Made by a program: the position numbers and the translations under genes
In this document: one piece after another, positions 40,393 through 46,590 of the stretch
How the letters are laid out: each line of letters begins with the position of its first letter
Position numbering within the stretch: position 1 is the stretch's first letter
Source of the DNA: JABMMZ01 sp964505065
Lineage (GTDB): Bacteria; Bacteroidota; Bacteroidia; NS11-12g; UBA955
Reading direction: 5' to 3'
DNA length: 46,590 nucleotides
Assembly (NCBI GenBank): GCA_964505065.1
Contig: CAZDGF010000023.1
Span: 1 to 46,590 of the forward strand
The notes under the pieces: generated by a model
What the model was told of the DNA's origin: nothing
The model's input: only the letters and a program-made list of their open reading frames with translations
Databases searched by the model: none

Positions 40393-41480
40393 TTTGAATA
40401 TTGGATTTGAATGATAAAATTATTTTGTTTGGCTTCTGCAAAAATGGTTTCTATTAATTTAATTTGTTGCATTGAAAAACTATTTTCCGTAAAAAAGGTT
40501 GCAATTTCTTTTTTAGAACTCGTAGAAGTTATTGCACCTTTTAATTTTGAAGAAGTTAAGTTGAGTATTGCCTCACTTTTTATTTTCTTTCCATTGGCAG
40601 TAACTTCTGAAAGGTTACAGTACAAAATCAGTTTCAAGAGCCCGTCTTTAATATCGCCTTTACTTGGTAATAAAGCATTTTTGCTATGCTTTCCTTCTAT
40701 TAAATTTACTTTAATTGAAGTAATTAATATTTCATCAACTGTCAAAAAATACTGTCCTCCTAAATAATTGGTTATAGAAACTTTTGCCTTTGAAAGTGTA
40801 GATAAACTTTCTTTTGGTTGTTGAGTAACAAACTCTCTTGATTGTGCTTTTTGTGCCTTGTCTCTTGAAAAAGCCATAAAAAGTGAAACATCTTTGCCTA
40901 TTTTTTCTTTAAAGTTGTCTAAAACACTTGGATTGTGTAGTTTAACTTTTGTAGTTTGTTCAATGTTTAAGTAAGAGATTTTTACTTTGTCTATAATATT
41001 GTGTAAATTGGTATTCAATTCGTTCAAATTCCAATGTAATGCCGAACTATGGTAGTTTTCAATTTCTTTTATTTTGGATAGTATGTATTTGTTGTTAAAC
41101 TCTTGATTGGTTATTTTCTCTTCTGCTTTTTCTGCATTGTCGTAATAGGCGAAAATCACAAAAACATCTAATAAAGACATTAATGAAACGGTGTCCCATT
41201 GTATAAAATCCCTATCACCTTTTGCTCCTTCGTCTTTCACAATAGGAATAACAGTAATTTTCTTTGAAATATGTAAAGTGTTATATACTCTTTCAAAAGG
41301 ATAAGAGCGAGTCCGCTTTAGCGAAACCCATTTGGAAATAGCAAATGTATGCTTGTTGCTTGTAAGTAAACAAGACGAAGGCATTTCGTTAATATCAAAT
41401 TTTTTGATTTTGATTTCTTTCAAATCATCAGTAAATAGTACATTATATTTTATGCCTGTTATTTTGCCAATTATGTCCAT
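40389..41480 (-). CDS. Unknown protein coupled to the adenine methyltransferase, candidate restriction endonuclease
   Basis: A 363-residue soluble protein I do not recognise with certainty. The most distinctive stretch is TVIPIVKDEGAKGDRDFIQW and DTVSLMSLLDVFVIFAYY (about 98-135), with several acidic residues beside a hydrophobic strand, which could be a nuclease core, but I cannot mark a definite PD-(D/E)xK set. The C-terminal 120 residues are Lys/Ser-rich alpha/beta (SSKKEIATFFTEN). Because it is translationally coupled to a Dam-class methyltransferase (ATGA overlap, upstream gene) the likeliest role is the cognate restriction enzyme; a DNA-binding accessory is the alternative. The frame opens at ATG 41510, one base from a perfect -7 element; I use ATG 41480 (MDIIGKITG), which leaves a normal leader. 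Confidence 0.7.
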   Translation of the reverse strand: MDIIGKITGIKYNVLFTDDLKEIKIKKFDINEMPSSCLLTSNKHTFAISKWVSLKRTRSYPFERVYNTLHISKKITVIPIVKDEGAKGDRDFIQWDTVSLMSLLDVFVIFAYYDNAEKAEEKITNQEFNNKYILSKIKEIENYHSSALHWNLNELNTNLHNIIDKVKISYLNIEQTTKVKLHNPSVLDNFKEKIGKDVSLFMAFSRDKAQKAQSREFVTQQPKESLSTLSKAKVSITNYLGGQYFLTVDEILITSIKVNLIEGKHSKNALLPSKGDIKDGLLKLILYCNLSEVTANGKKIKSEAILNLTSSKLKGAITSTSSKKEIATFFTENSFSMQQIKLIETIFAEAKQNNFIIQIQYSK

Positions 41481-41511
41481 TTGGTAAAAATAGTTATTAA
41501 TAATTTTCATG

Positions 41512-41519
41512 CAAATATA
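41512..41519 (-). promoter_or_regulatory. -7 promoter element of the methyltransferase cassette
   Basis: On the minus strand TATATTTG, full match to TAnnTTTG. It is one base from ATG 41510, so that ATG would be upstream of or at the transcription start; ATG 41480 is the likely translated start. Confidence 0.55.
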
Positions 41520-41617
41520 TTATAATAAACCATATAAATTTCCCCCAATATTTCCTCTCCATTCTCAATTAACATACACCCTTCAAATCTTTTCTGCATT
41601 GCCAATACTATTTGCAT

Positions 41618-41625
41618 TATTTTTG
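41618..41625 (+). promoter_or_regulatory. -7 promoter element of the GH3-serine hydrolase gene
   Basis: TATTTTTG, full match to TAnnTTTG, 17 bases before the ATG at 41643. With 41512-41519 it makes a divergent promoter region of about 160 bases with no other gene. Confidence 0.5.
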
Positions 41626-41642
41626 TGTTCTATTTTTAATTA

Positions 41643-44498
41643 ATGAAACGCCTTTTTATCTTTATATGCTTAATTTTATGCTTTTGTAAAACTATAAATG
41701 CCCAAAATGCAGAATTTTGGTACAACTATAAGCTTAAGCAAATGACATTAGATGAAAAAATTGGGCAATTATTTATGGTATCTGCCTATAGCAATAAAGA
41801 TGCCGTACACATAGCAGAAATAGACAATTTAATTTTAAAATACCATATTGGCGGTTTAATATTTTTTCAGAATGATGCCTTAAAACAAGCCTATTTAACA
41901 AACTATTACCAAGCCCAAGCAAAAACACCCTTAATGATAGGCATAGATGGCGAATGGGGATTGGCTATGCGTTTGCAAAACACACAAAAATTCCCTTATG
42001 CCATTACATTAGGAGCTTTGCAACACGATAGTTTAATGTACCAAATAGGTGCAGCTATGGGCAAGCAATTTAAACGCATGGGTATTCAAATTAATTTTGC
42101 ACCCGATGTAGATATTAACAACAATCCTAAAAACCCAATTATAGGTTTTCGCTCGTTTGGTAGCAATAAAAACAAAGTAGCGCAAATGGGTGCTGCATAT
42201 AGCAAAGGTATGCAAAGCGAGGGTGTATTAAGCTGTGCCAAACATTTTCCTGGGCATGGCGATGTGGCGGTAGATTCGCATTTAGATTTACCCATTGTAA
42301 ATAAAACTTACGCCCAAATAGATACCCTTGAATTAGCCCCTTTTAAAACATTGATAAAAGAGGGCGTATCTTCTGTAATGGTTGCCCACATGAGCTTTCC
42401 TGCTTTGGATAATCGCCCTAATAGTCCAACATCATTATCAAAATTTGTAATTGATACCCTACTAAAACAACACTTGGGCTTTGAAGGCTTGGTATTTACA
42501 GATGCCCTAAATATGAAAGGCGTAGCCAAATATTATGCCCCTGGCTATGTAGATTTGGAAGCCTTTTTAGCAGGAAACGACATGTTGCTATGTAGCGAAA
42601 ATGTGCCAGTGGCTTTTGAATTGATAAAGAAAAATATTTTAGAAGGAAAAATTACAATTGAGGAATTAGACAAAAGGGTATTAAAAATTTTAAAAGCCAA
42701 ACAAGATGCTGGTTTGAACGAATACAAAGCCATAGATTTAAAAAATTTAGCACAAGATTTGAAAGGCGATGAAAACAAAAAACTTTTTCAAAATGTAGCA
42801 AATAATGTTGTAACCATTGCTACCGATAACAAAAAAAACATACCTATAACCACTACCGAAAAAATAATGGCAGTAGCCATAGGCGATAATACCCCCGAAA
42901 CATGGAGCAAACAACTTGCTACAAATGGCGTAATTACCATTTTACCTGCCATGAAAAACTCAGTTGCAAAAACACACCAAATAATTTTAAACAAACTGAA
43001 TGGTGCAAAAACCGTTGTTATTAGCCTTCACCAACCCAAAGTATGGAGCCAAAGCACAGCAGGTTATACGGCAAACGATTTTGCCCTAATAAATAAAATA
43101 GCGGCTAAACACTCGGTTATATTGGTAGGTTTTTGCAACCCTTATGCGGTGCAAAATGCCAATAAAAATGTATCTGTAATAGTTGGCTACGAAGATTTAG
43201 AGTATTACCACCAAGCTGCAGCCAATATTATTTTCGGTAAATTAAAAGCAAGTGGCAAGCTACCAGTAGAAATGAAATTTGGCGGACCAATGTATTACCT
43301 GCCCAATAAAAATAATTTTAAACCCAATAAAGACGGCATAGATACCCTAATTTTAAAAAATATAGACGATATAGCCCAAAAAGTAATACAGAATAAAGCT
43401 GCCCCAGGCTGTAGAATATTGGTAGTAAAAAATGGCATAAACTATTACGATAAATGCTTTGGCTATTTTAATTACGATAAACAACAAGCCGTAAAACCCA
43501 ATACGCTATACGATATAGCAAGCATTACAAAAATAGCAGCTACCACGCTTGCCGCTATGAAACTATACGAAGAAGGCAAGCTGCCATTGGATAAAAAACT
43601 CAGTTTTTTTTTGCCCGAAACAGTAGGTACAAACAAAGCCAATTTATTGCTAAAAGATATACTATTGCACCAAGCAGGGCTTACCGCTTGGATACCTTTT
43701 TATAAAGAAACATTAGCCAAAAGAGATAGTATTTATGCTACACAATACGATAGCTTGCATAGCATACAAATAGCCAAAAACCTATACATACTAAAAGCCC
43801 AAAAAGACACCATTTACAAACGCATATTGCAAAGTGCATTAGAAAGCAAAACCTACCGCTATAGCGATTTAAGCATGATGCTGATACAAAAAGTGGTAGA
43901 AAAAATAAGTGGTAAAACATTAGATGCCTATATAAACGAAAATTTTTATACCCCTATGCAGCTTAAAAATATATGCTACAATCCTTTGCTAAATAAAAAA
44001 GACATTACTACCATAGCCCCTACCCAATACGATTTACTGTATAGACAACAACTTATACAAGGCTATGTGCACGACCCCGCAGCAGCCATGCTTGGCGGCA
44101 TAAGCGGGCATGCAGGCATTTTTGCCGATGCTTATAGCTTGGCAGCCATTATGCAAATGCTTGTAAACAATGGCGAATACAAAGGCAAAAAATATTTAAG
44201 CCCCAGTACCATTAAAGAATTTACAAGCTATAAAACCAAAAATAGCCGCAGAGGCTATGGCTTCGATAAGCCCGATTTTAGCGGAAAAACCAGCCCTGCA
44301 AGCACCTTGGGAACAGATAAAATGTTTGGACACACAGGCTTTACAGGCACCTGCGCCTGGGCCGACCCTGAATTTGATTTGGTATTTATTTTCCTTAGCA
44401 ACCGCATTTGCCCCGATGAGGAAAACAAAGAATTGATAAACGGCAGCTACCGTATAAAAATACAGGATATAGTTTATAAAGCTGTTGGAATGAACTAA
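41643..44498 (+). CDS. GH3 beta-N-acetylglucosaminidase fused to class C beta-lactamase-type serine hydrolase
   Basis: A 951-residue exported protein with signal peptide (1-20, ending INAQ). Residues about 25-370 are a GH3/NagZ-like domain: KHFPGHGD (200-207) with the His/Asp pair used as acid/base in bacterial NagZ enzymes, and TDALNMKG with the nucleophile Asp287. A GH3 C-terminal domain follows (about 380-555). Residues about 575-950 are a serine hydrolase: S627-x2-K630 in SITK, Y740-S-D742, and H897-T-G899. The likely job is trimming muropeptides or other glycans in the periplasm, GlcNAc removal by the first part and an amidase, esterase or peptidase action by the second. Such fusions are known in Bacteroidota and are probably part of wall recycling. 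Substrate is inferred from the family. Confidence 0.9.
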   Translation: MKRLFIFICLILCFCKTINAQNAEFWYNYKLKQMTLDEKIGQLFMVSAYSNKDAVHIAEIDNLILKYHIGGLIFFQNDALKQAYLTNYYQAQAKTPLMIGIDGEWGLAMRLQNTQKFPYAITLGALQHDSLMYQIGAAMGKQFKRMGIQINFAPDVDINNNPKNPIIGFRSFGSNKNKVAQMGAAYSKGMQSEGVLSCAKHFPGHGDVAVDSHLDLPIVNKTYAQIDTLELAPFKTLIKEGVSSVMVAHMSFPALDNRPNSPTSLSKFVIDTLLKQHLGFEGLVFTDALNMKGVAKYYAPGYVDLEAFLAGNDMLLCSENVPVAFELIKKNILEGKITIEELDKRVLKILKAKQDAGLNEYKAIDLKNLAQDLKGDENKKLFQNVANNVVTIATDNKKNIPITTTEKIMAVAIGDNTPETWSKQLATNGVITILPAMKNSVAKTHQIILNKLNGAKTVVISLHQPKVWSQSTAGYTANDFALINKIAAKHSVILVGFCNPYAVQNANKNVSVIVGYEDLEYYHQAAANIIFGKLKASGKLPVEMKFGGPMYYLPNKNNFKPNKDGIDTLILKNIDDIAQKVIQNKAAPGCRILVVKNGINYYDKCFGYFNYDKQQAVKPNTLYDIASITKIAATTLAAMKLYEEGKLPLDKKLSFFLPETVGTNKANLLLKDILLHQAGLTAWIPFYKETLAKRDSIYATQYDSLHSIQIAKNLYILKAQKDTIYKRILQSALESKTYRYSDLSMMLIQKVVEKISGKTLDAYINENFYTPMQLKNICYNPLLNKKDITTIAPTQYDLLYRQQLIQGYVHDPAAAMLGGISGHAGIFADAYSLAAIMQMLVNNGEYKGKKYLSPSTIKEFTSYKTKNSRRGYGFDKPDFSGKTSPASTLGTDKMFGHTGFTGTCAWADPEFDLVFIFLSNRICPDEENKELINGSYRIKIQDIVYKAVGMN

Positions 44499-44573
44499 AA
44501 AAAGAATGGTGCTTTAATGCTGCTTCATAAAAAATAAATATACTTTCAAATAGTTTTATTGTATGTTTGGCAA

Positions 44574-44581
44574 TAATTTTG
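44574..44581 (+). promoter_or_regulatory. -7 promoter element of the LytTR gene
   Basis: TAATTTTG, full match to TAnnTTTG, 23 bases before the ATG at 44605. The frame could open at TTG 44587, but that codon is at about the transcription start, so the ATG is preferred. Confidence 0.5.
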
Positions 44582-44604
44582 CATAATTGTACAAAACTAA
44601 AACA

Positions 44605-44946
44605 ATGGAAAAACTACTACTAAGCAACCATACAAACAGCTATGTTATCAAAAACAATGATATACTATATATAGAAGGAATGGGGGCTTATACCTTGTTT
44701 GTATTTAAAAATGGCGAAAGCATAAAAACTTCTAAAAGCATAGGACACTATGAATATATTTTTGAAAATAAACTTTTTTATAGGCTTGCAAAAGGTTTAG
44801 TATTGAATATAGACGAGATTCACAGAGTAGTAAAGGATAGAAAAAATAATAGCAAAGTAGTATTCAACAATGGGAGCGAGTATGATTTAAAATATGACAT
44901 CGCTTTAAGGCTTATGGTTTACTTGGTTAATGAATTAAAAAAATAA
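44605..44946 (+). CDS. Stand-alone LytTR DNA-binding protein
   Basis: A 113-residue protein consisting almost only of a LytTR domain (DILYIEGMGAYTLFVFKNGE, LFYRLAKGLVLNIDEIHRVV, then the strand KVVFNNGSEYDL). LytTR domains bind direct-repeat sites upstream of target genes; most are attached to a receiver domain, but free-standing versions like this exist in Bacteroidota. Without a receiver it may be regulated only by its own level or by a partner protein. It lies 56 bases upstream of the 45003 gene on the same strand, without a visible terminator between, so the two are probably co-transcribed. Confidence 0.82.
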   Translation: MEKLLLSNHTNSYVIKNNDILYIEGMGAYTLFVFKNGESIKTSKSIGHYEYIFENKLFYRLAKGLVLNIDEIHRVVKDRKNNSKVVFNNGSEYDLKYDIALRLMVYLVNELKK

Positions 44947-45002
44947 ATTTTGTAATTTAAAAAAAATGCTTAAAATTTGTATTAAATAAATTTTATACCA
45001 TT

Positions 45003-45947
45003 ATGGAAAATCAATTAGAAAACAAAGTAAGCATGTTTGTAAAAGTTGAAACCTGCCTTGCAAACCATACAGCCGATACAGCAAGCATACCCCTTATAGC
45101 CGCTTGCAAAACGGAGTTAAGTGCCAATTTAGTAGCCATATTTAGCAAAGGCAGCATAGCCGAGTTGGATATTACAGGCTTTACCGTAGAGAAACAAGAC
45201 AAGCGCACTGCCGCCACCAAAACAGCCCTAACCATAAGCCGAGCCCTTTGGCTGCTGGGCACAACAACAGCCAACAAAGGCTTGATAGAAAAATTTGATG
45301 TATCTAAAAGCACCATAGAGGGCAAAAGAGATGCCGATTTTTATATGTTTATATTGGGCGTAAAAGATGCAGCCGCAGCCAATACAGCAGCCCTACTGCC
45401 TTTCAATATTACACCCACCATAATTACACAGCTAAATACAGAAATAACAGCCTATTACAATGTATTACAAAAACCACAAGACCAAATAAGCGAGCGCAGC
45501 ACCAAGCTTGAAGAAATAAACACATTAGCAGAAAACACCATGCTAATGTTTACTACCAAATTAGATATAGCCCTTAGCCTTTTCCAATTTAGCAACCCCA
45601 GCCTATACACCCTATACCAAAATGCCCGCAGCATAGATAGCACAAGCGGCACCACACAGCCCGATTACGAAGGCACAATAGCCCAAGCAGATATAAAACT
45701 TATAGCCACCATAGGCTACCTGCCAAGCCGCTTTTTTAGAGTAAAAAACACAGGCAATACCCTACTTGTATTTGCCCTTAGCAATAATACAACACCCCAA
45801 GGCACACCCATAAATATACTAGCAGGGCAAGAAACCGAAAACATTGCCAGCCAAACCCTAAATGCTGATAATAATGCCAATAATTTATTGTTGAGCAACC
45901 AAGACAATGTACAAGAAGGCAGCTACAAAATATACATACAAGAGTAG
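45003..45947 (+). CDS. Hypothetical Ala/Thr/Asn-rich protein linked to the LytTR gene
   Basis: A 314-residue protein I do not recognise. It has no signal peptide. Residues 1-215 are helical and Ala/Thr/Leu-rich (DFYMFILGVKDAAAANTAAL). The last about 100 residues look like a beta-sandwich (SRFFRVKNTGNTLLVFALSN, then NILAGQETENIASQTL), reminiscent of carbohydrate or adhesive modules but unassigned. Codon use differs from its surroundings: many gcc, acc, agc and ccc codons, so G+C is visibly higher, which suggests strong expression selection or different origin. It follows the LytTR gene and ends before a tandem terminator. Whether it is exported by a non-classical route is unknown. Confidence 0.75.
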   Translation: MENQLENKVSMFVKVETCLANHTADTASIPLIAACKTELSANLVAIFSKGSIAELDITGFTVEKQDKRTAATKTALTISRALWLLGTTTANKGLIEKFDVSKSTIEGKRDADFYMFILGVKDAAAANTAALLPFNITPTIITQLNTEITAYYNVLQKPQDQISERSTKLEEINTLAENTMLMFTTKLDIALSLFQFSNPSLYTLYQNARSIDSTSGTTQPDYEGTIAQADIKLIATIGYLPSRFFRVKNTGNTLLVFALSNNTTPQGTPINILAGQETENIASQTLNADNNANNLLLSNQDNVQEGSYKIYIQE

Positions 45948-45986
45948 TAAACGTATAGATTATGTAAACACAGTTTATTCGTTTCC

Positions 45987-46049
45987 ATTGGTTGGTATTT
46001 ATTACCAACCAATCAAAAAAAGCCCTTTGCCCCTTGCAAAGGGCTTTTT
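45987..46049. terminator. Double hairpin, bidirectional terminator
   Basis: Two perfect hairpins in a row: ATTGGTTGGTA (45987-45997) with TACCAACCAAT (46003-46013), then AGCCCTTTGC (46021-46030) with GCAAAGGGCT (46036-46045), the second flanked by A6 on the left and T5 on the right. It separates the convergent genes 45003-45947 (+) and 46052-46402 (-) and works for both. Confidence 0.9.
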
Positions 46050-46051
46050 GT

Positions 46052-46402
46052 TTATCCCTTTTTTAATACCTCATCTATAGCCTTTAGCACCTCCTCCATT
46101 TGTTTCGGCTTTAATATTTTGCTAAAATCTGAAAGCGAGGGTTGAATATCTTTTTTAGTTAGCTTATGTATTTCCAAGCTTTTGGGTATAGCATTGTGCT
46201 TTTCTGTAAAGTTCAAAATATCATTGGGCAAGCAATCCAATGCTACACAAAGCGTTTCAAGGGTTTTAAAATTAATGGTTTGCACCTTATTGCCCAGCAG
46301 CCTTGTTGCCAAATTAAAGGTAATACCCCATTTCATAAGCGTAGCAGGCTTGGGCGAAAAGCCTCTAATTTTAATAAATTCTTTTAAATATAACGAAATC
46401 AT
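46052..46402 (-). CDS. Small XRE-like helix-turn-helix regulator
   Basis: A 116-residue cytoplasmic protein. Residues about 5-65 match the Cro/C1-type HTH pattern found in HTH_26/YozG-like regulators: LMKWGITFNLATRLLGNK, then INFKTLETLCVALDCLPNDIL. The C-terminal half is a Lys-rich helical tail (FSKILKPKQMEEVLKAIDEV) that may mediate dimerisation. Such proteins usually repress their own or neighbouring genes. It has a full-consensus promoter in an AT-rich region and is alone on its strand in this window; a partner gene could lie beyond the right edge only in the opposite direction. Confidence 0.83.
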   Translation of the reverse strand: MISLYLKEFIKIRGFSPKPATLMKWGITFNLATRLLGNKVQTINFKTLETLCVALDCLPNDILNFTEKHNAIPKSLEIHKLTKKDIQPSLSDFSKILKPKQMEEVLKAIDEVLKKG

Positions 46403-46427
46403 AATGTAAAATATTTTTAATTTAATA

Positions 46428-46459
46428 CAAAATTATGTTATTTTATATTTTTATACAAA
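46428..46459 (-). promoter_or_regulatory. Promoter of the XRE-like regulator
   Basis: On the minus strand TTTG (46459-46456), 20 bases, TAATTTTG (46435-46428): all fixed positions match the Bacteroidota consensus. The last G is 25 bases from the ATG at 46402. The surrounding 46403-46590 is extremely AT-rich and shows no further gene. Confidence 0.7.
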
Positions 46460-46590
46460 TAAATACATAAAAGTATAATTAAATTTAATAATATATAAAT
46501 AAAATTAAATATAAAATTAAGATAATTAATTAAAATATTTCTGTATATCCGTAATTAATCATATTCCAGTAATATTAGCAATAACAAGCC

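Noticed and set aside
45778..46008. Cys/Leu-rich minus-strand frame over the 45003 gene end and terminator
   Set aside because: Crosses a clear terminator hairpin and is the antisense of a well-supported gene.

Overview
The window looks like a draft-assembly piece of a low-GC member of the Bacteroidota. The evidence is internal: C-terminal sorting domains of the type 9 secretion system (both type A and gliding-motility type B), a TonB-dependent receptor with an N-terminal carboxypeptidase-regulatory-like domain, a DUF2723 membrane glycosyltransferase, the cyclophilin-FKBP and GH3-serine hydrolase fusions, and phylum-type promoters (-7 TAnnTTTG, sometimes with TTTG 19-20 bases upstream). I cannot place it below phylum with confidence. 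A run of exactly 100 N at 6633-6732 shows it is a scaffold. I saw no tRNA, rRNA, CRISPR array or intact transposase.

Layout. 1-9.4 kb: tRNA-modification and threonine-catabolism genes on the minus strand, then a plus-strand run with two family-2 glycosyltransferases, a Zn-ribbon protein, an rRNA-type methyltransferase, a pseudouridine synthase with a repetitive basic N-terminal extension (interrupted by the assembly gap) and GDP-L-fucose synthase. 9.4-14.6 kb: a large DUF2723 protein (candidate protein O-mannosyltransferase), an EamA exporter and YicC. 14.6-18.5 kb: an AT-rich lipoprotein-like gene flanked by repeat sequence and a MITE-like element, then a TonB receptor of the hemoglobin/transferrin type. 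18.5-22.5 kb: a 1332-residue outer-membrane barrel plus coiled-coil protein. 22.6-27.7 kb: SpmA/SpmB-like membrane protein, PAP2-like protein, the homocysteine-methyltransferase half of a split MetH, a LOG-type hydrolase, five 41-bp tandem repeats and a DoxX-like protein. 27.8-37.7 kb: two very large secreted T9SS substrates (2411 and 842 residues). 37.9-41.5 kb: a cyclophilin-FKBP lipoprotein, a truncated antitoxin-like remnant and a two-gene cassette of adenine methyltransferase plus an unknown protein, probably restriction-modification. 41.6-46.6 kb: a GH3-serine hydrolase fusion, a stand-alone LytTR regulator, an unknown 314-residue protein, a strong bidirectional terminator and a small XRE-like regulator.

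How the pieces relate. Much of the coding capacity serves the cell surface: nucleotide-sugar synthesis and glycosyltransferases, a DUF2723 enzyme, secreted PKD-rich proteins, a periplasmic foldase and wall recycling. The most distinctive object is the barrel/coiled-coil protein at 18520-22518. Its linker and coil carry regularly spaced D-T-I/V and D-S-L triplets that match the Bacteroidota O-glycosylation sequon, so it could be a densely glycosylated surface or periplasmic stalk; this is inference. Several intergenic spaces hold repeat families (MITE-like, palindromic, tandem), and three of these border genes that look recently acquired or decayed.
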